DNA from: Bifidobacterium breve
GTDB lineage: Bacteria; Actinomycetota; Actinomycetes; S36-B12
Assembly (NCBI GenBank): GCA_943328365.2
Contig: CALPZT020000112.1
Coordinates: 1-5,929 of the forward strand
DNA length: 5,929 nucleotides
Direction of reading: 5' to 3'
Program-made: the position numbers and the translations under genes
Shown here: positions 4,862-5,929 of the stretch, piece after piece
How positions within the stretch are numbered: position 1 is the first letter of the stretch
Layout of the letters: the number at the start of each line of letters is the position of its first letter
Notes under the pieces: generated by a model
Seen by the model: the letters and a program-made list of their open reading frames with translations, nothing else
Database searches by the model: none
Told to the model about the DNA's origin: nothing

Positions 4862-5929
4862 GCGGATCCTCCGGCACGGGAGATCCGTTCGCCGAAGCCC
4901 CGGGCACGGGCGCACTTGACGGCTTGCTCATCGCCGACTTCTCCCGCGTGCTCGCCGGGCCCTACGCCACCATGCTCCTCGGCGATCTCGGCGCCACGAT
5001 CGTGAAGGTCGAGCGGCCCGGTTCCGGCGACGATACGAGGGCGTGGGGCCCGCCGTTCGCGCAGACCGGGCACTCGACCTACTTCGAGTCCGTGAATCGC
5101 AATAAGCAGTCGCTCGGCCTCGATATTGCCGATGCCGGCGACCAGCGTCTTGCCAGCGAGCTCGCCGAGCGAGCCGACGTACTCGTCGAGAACTTCAAGC
5201 CCGGCTCCCTCGTCCAGTACGGCCTGGACTACGACAGCGTCCGCATCCGCAACCCTCGGATCGTGTACTGCTCCATCAGCGGATTCGGCTCGGGATCCGG
5301 CCACGACCTTCCCGGCTACGACCTGCTCGTGCAAGCCATGGGCGGTCTCATGAGCATCACCGGCACGGATGAGCCCACGAAGGCCGGTGTCGCTGTTGTC
5401 GATGTCCTCGCGGGCCTTCACGCGACCGTTGCGATCCTCGCCGCCCTTCGACACCGCGACAGAACAGGTGAGGGCCAACGGGTCGAGGTATCGCTCCTCT
5501 CGGCCCTGCTCTCGTCGATGGTGAACCAGTCCTCCGCATTCGTCGGCGGCGGCGTCATCCCTCAGCGCATGGGTAACGCCCATCCGTCCATCAGTCCATA
5601 CGAGTCCTACCCGACCGCTGACCGGCCGCTCATCATCGCGGTAGGGAATGACGCCCAGTTCACCCGGCTGGCGCAGGCGCTCGGCGACCCGGTCCTGGCC
5701 AACGATCCTCGTTTCGCGACGAATCCCTCGCGGGTCGAGCATCGGCAGGCACTCTCGCACCGCATCATCGAACTGCTTGCGCCGCATGGCGCCGAGCACT
5801 GGCAGCGCGTCATCGGCGCGGTCGGCGTGCCGTGCGGCCCGATCAACTCCATCGCCGAGGGCTTCGCGCTCGCCGACCGGCTCGGCCTCGTGCCAGTCGT
5901 CGACATCGATGATCCTCGACGGTCGGCTC
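4858..5929 (+). CDS. Class III (CaiB/BaiF) CoA-transferase, glutarate-CoA-transferase-like, 3' end missing
   Basis: This family III CoA-transferase runs off the window: 357 residues are visible of an expected roughly 390-410. The start is GTG 4858, overlapping the gcdH stop by 4 bp. No clear ribosome site precedes it, consistent with coupled translation. After a Gly/Ser/Pro-rich leader (about 1-20), the conserved domain begins DGLLIADFSRVLAGPYA, followed by GDLGATIVKVERPGSGDDTR (about 42-61) and SVNRNKQSLGLDI (78-90). GYDLLVQAMGGLMSITG spans 153-169. Asp182 in AVVDVLAGLHA aligns with the catalytic Asp of formyl-CoA transferase, which forms the acyl anhydride intermediate. DRTGEGQRVEVSLL and PCGPINSI are also typical. 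Many stretches resemble human SUGCT (succinate-hydroxymethylglutarate/glutarate CoA-transferase), and the coupling to gcdH makes activation of glutarate the most likely role. The CoA donor, probably succinyl-CoA, is inferred. Confidence 0.9.
   Translation, partial: MSGSSGTGDPFAEAPGTGALDGLLIADFSRVLAGPYATMLLGDLGATIVKVERPGSGDDTRAWGPPFAQTGHSTYFESVNRNKQSLGLDIADAGDQRLASELAERADVLVENFKPGSLVQYGLDYDSVRIRNPRIVYCSISGFGSGSGHDLPGYDLLVQAMGGLMSITGTDEPTKAGVAVVDVLAGLHATVAILAALRHRDRTGEGQRVEVSLLSALLSSMVNQSSAFVGGGVIPQRMGNAHPSISPYESYPTADRPLIIAVGNDAQFTRLAQALGDPVLANDPRFATNPSRVEHRQALSHRIIELLAPHGAEHWQRVIGAVGVPCGPINSIAEGFALADRLGLVPVVDIDDPRRSA

Noticed and set aside
4864..4886. Imperfect inverted repeat GGATCCTCC/GGGAGATCC just after the CoA-transferase start
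   Set aside because: It has one mismatch and one wobble, lies in a Gly/Ser-coding leader and lacks supporting context, so it is probably chance.

Overview
The window is a gene-dense, high-GC stretch with everything on the + strand. It has GTG starts, strong C/G preference at third codon positions, and gene families typical of high-GC Actinobacteria. A member of the Micrococcales/Microbacteriaceae is a reasonable guess, but the sequence alone does not fix the taxon. No RNA genes, mobile elements, CRISPR arrays or long repeats were seen.

Layout: (1) 1-112, the last 36 codons of an Lrp/AsnC-family regulator. (2) 109-1509, a class III PLP-dependent aminotransferase. (3) about 1506-2186, a flavin split-barrel protein of the pyridoxamine-phosphate-oxidase-like family, whose real start may be an unusual CTG. 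(4) 2183-3580, a DAO-type FAD-dependent amine/amino-acid oxidoreductase. These four form one tightly packed set whose junctions are 4-bp stop/start overlaps. (5) 3581-3691, the only real intergenic gap. It carries a candidate promoter bracketed by two TTGGNTCCAA palindromes, one of them a perfect 12-bp palindrome, which looks like a repressor-controlled promoter. (6) 3692-4861, a glutaryl-CoA dehydrogenase (gcdH) with the glutaryl-binding Glu/Arg pair. (7) 4858 to the window end, a class III (CaiB/BaiF, SUGCT-like) CoA-transferase, again joined by a 4-bp GTGA overlap and cut off by the window edge.

How they may work together: the first operon looks like amine or omega-amino-acid catabolism (FAD amine oxidoreductase plus omega-aminotransferase) under an Lrp-type regulator. 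The second looks like glutarate activation (CoA-transferase) followed by oxidation and decarboxylation of glutaryl-CoA to crotonyl-CoA. Side by side they fit a lysine/cadaverine/5-aminovalerate to glutarate to crotonyl-CoA route. The semialdehyde dehydrogenase this needs is not in the window, and the substrates of the first operon are inferred. The most noteworthy points are the twin-palindrome promoter, the candidate CTG start with a terminator-like hairpin just inside the gene, and the amine-to-glutarate linkage.
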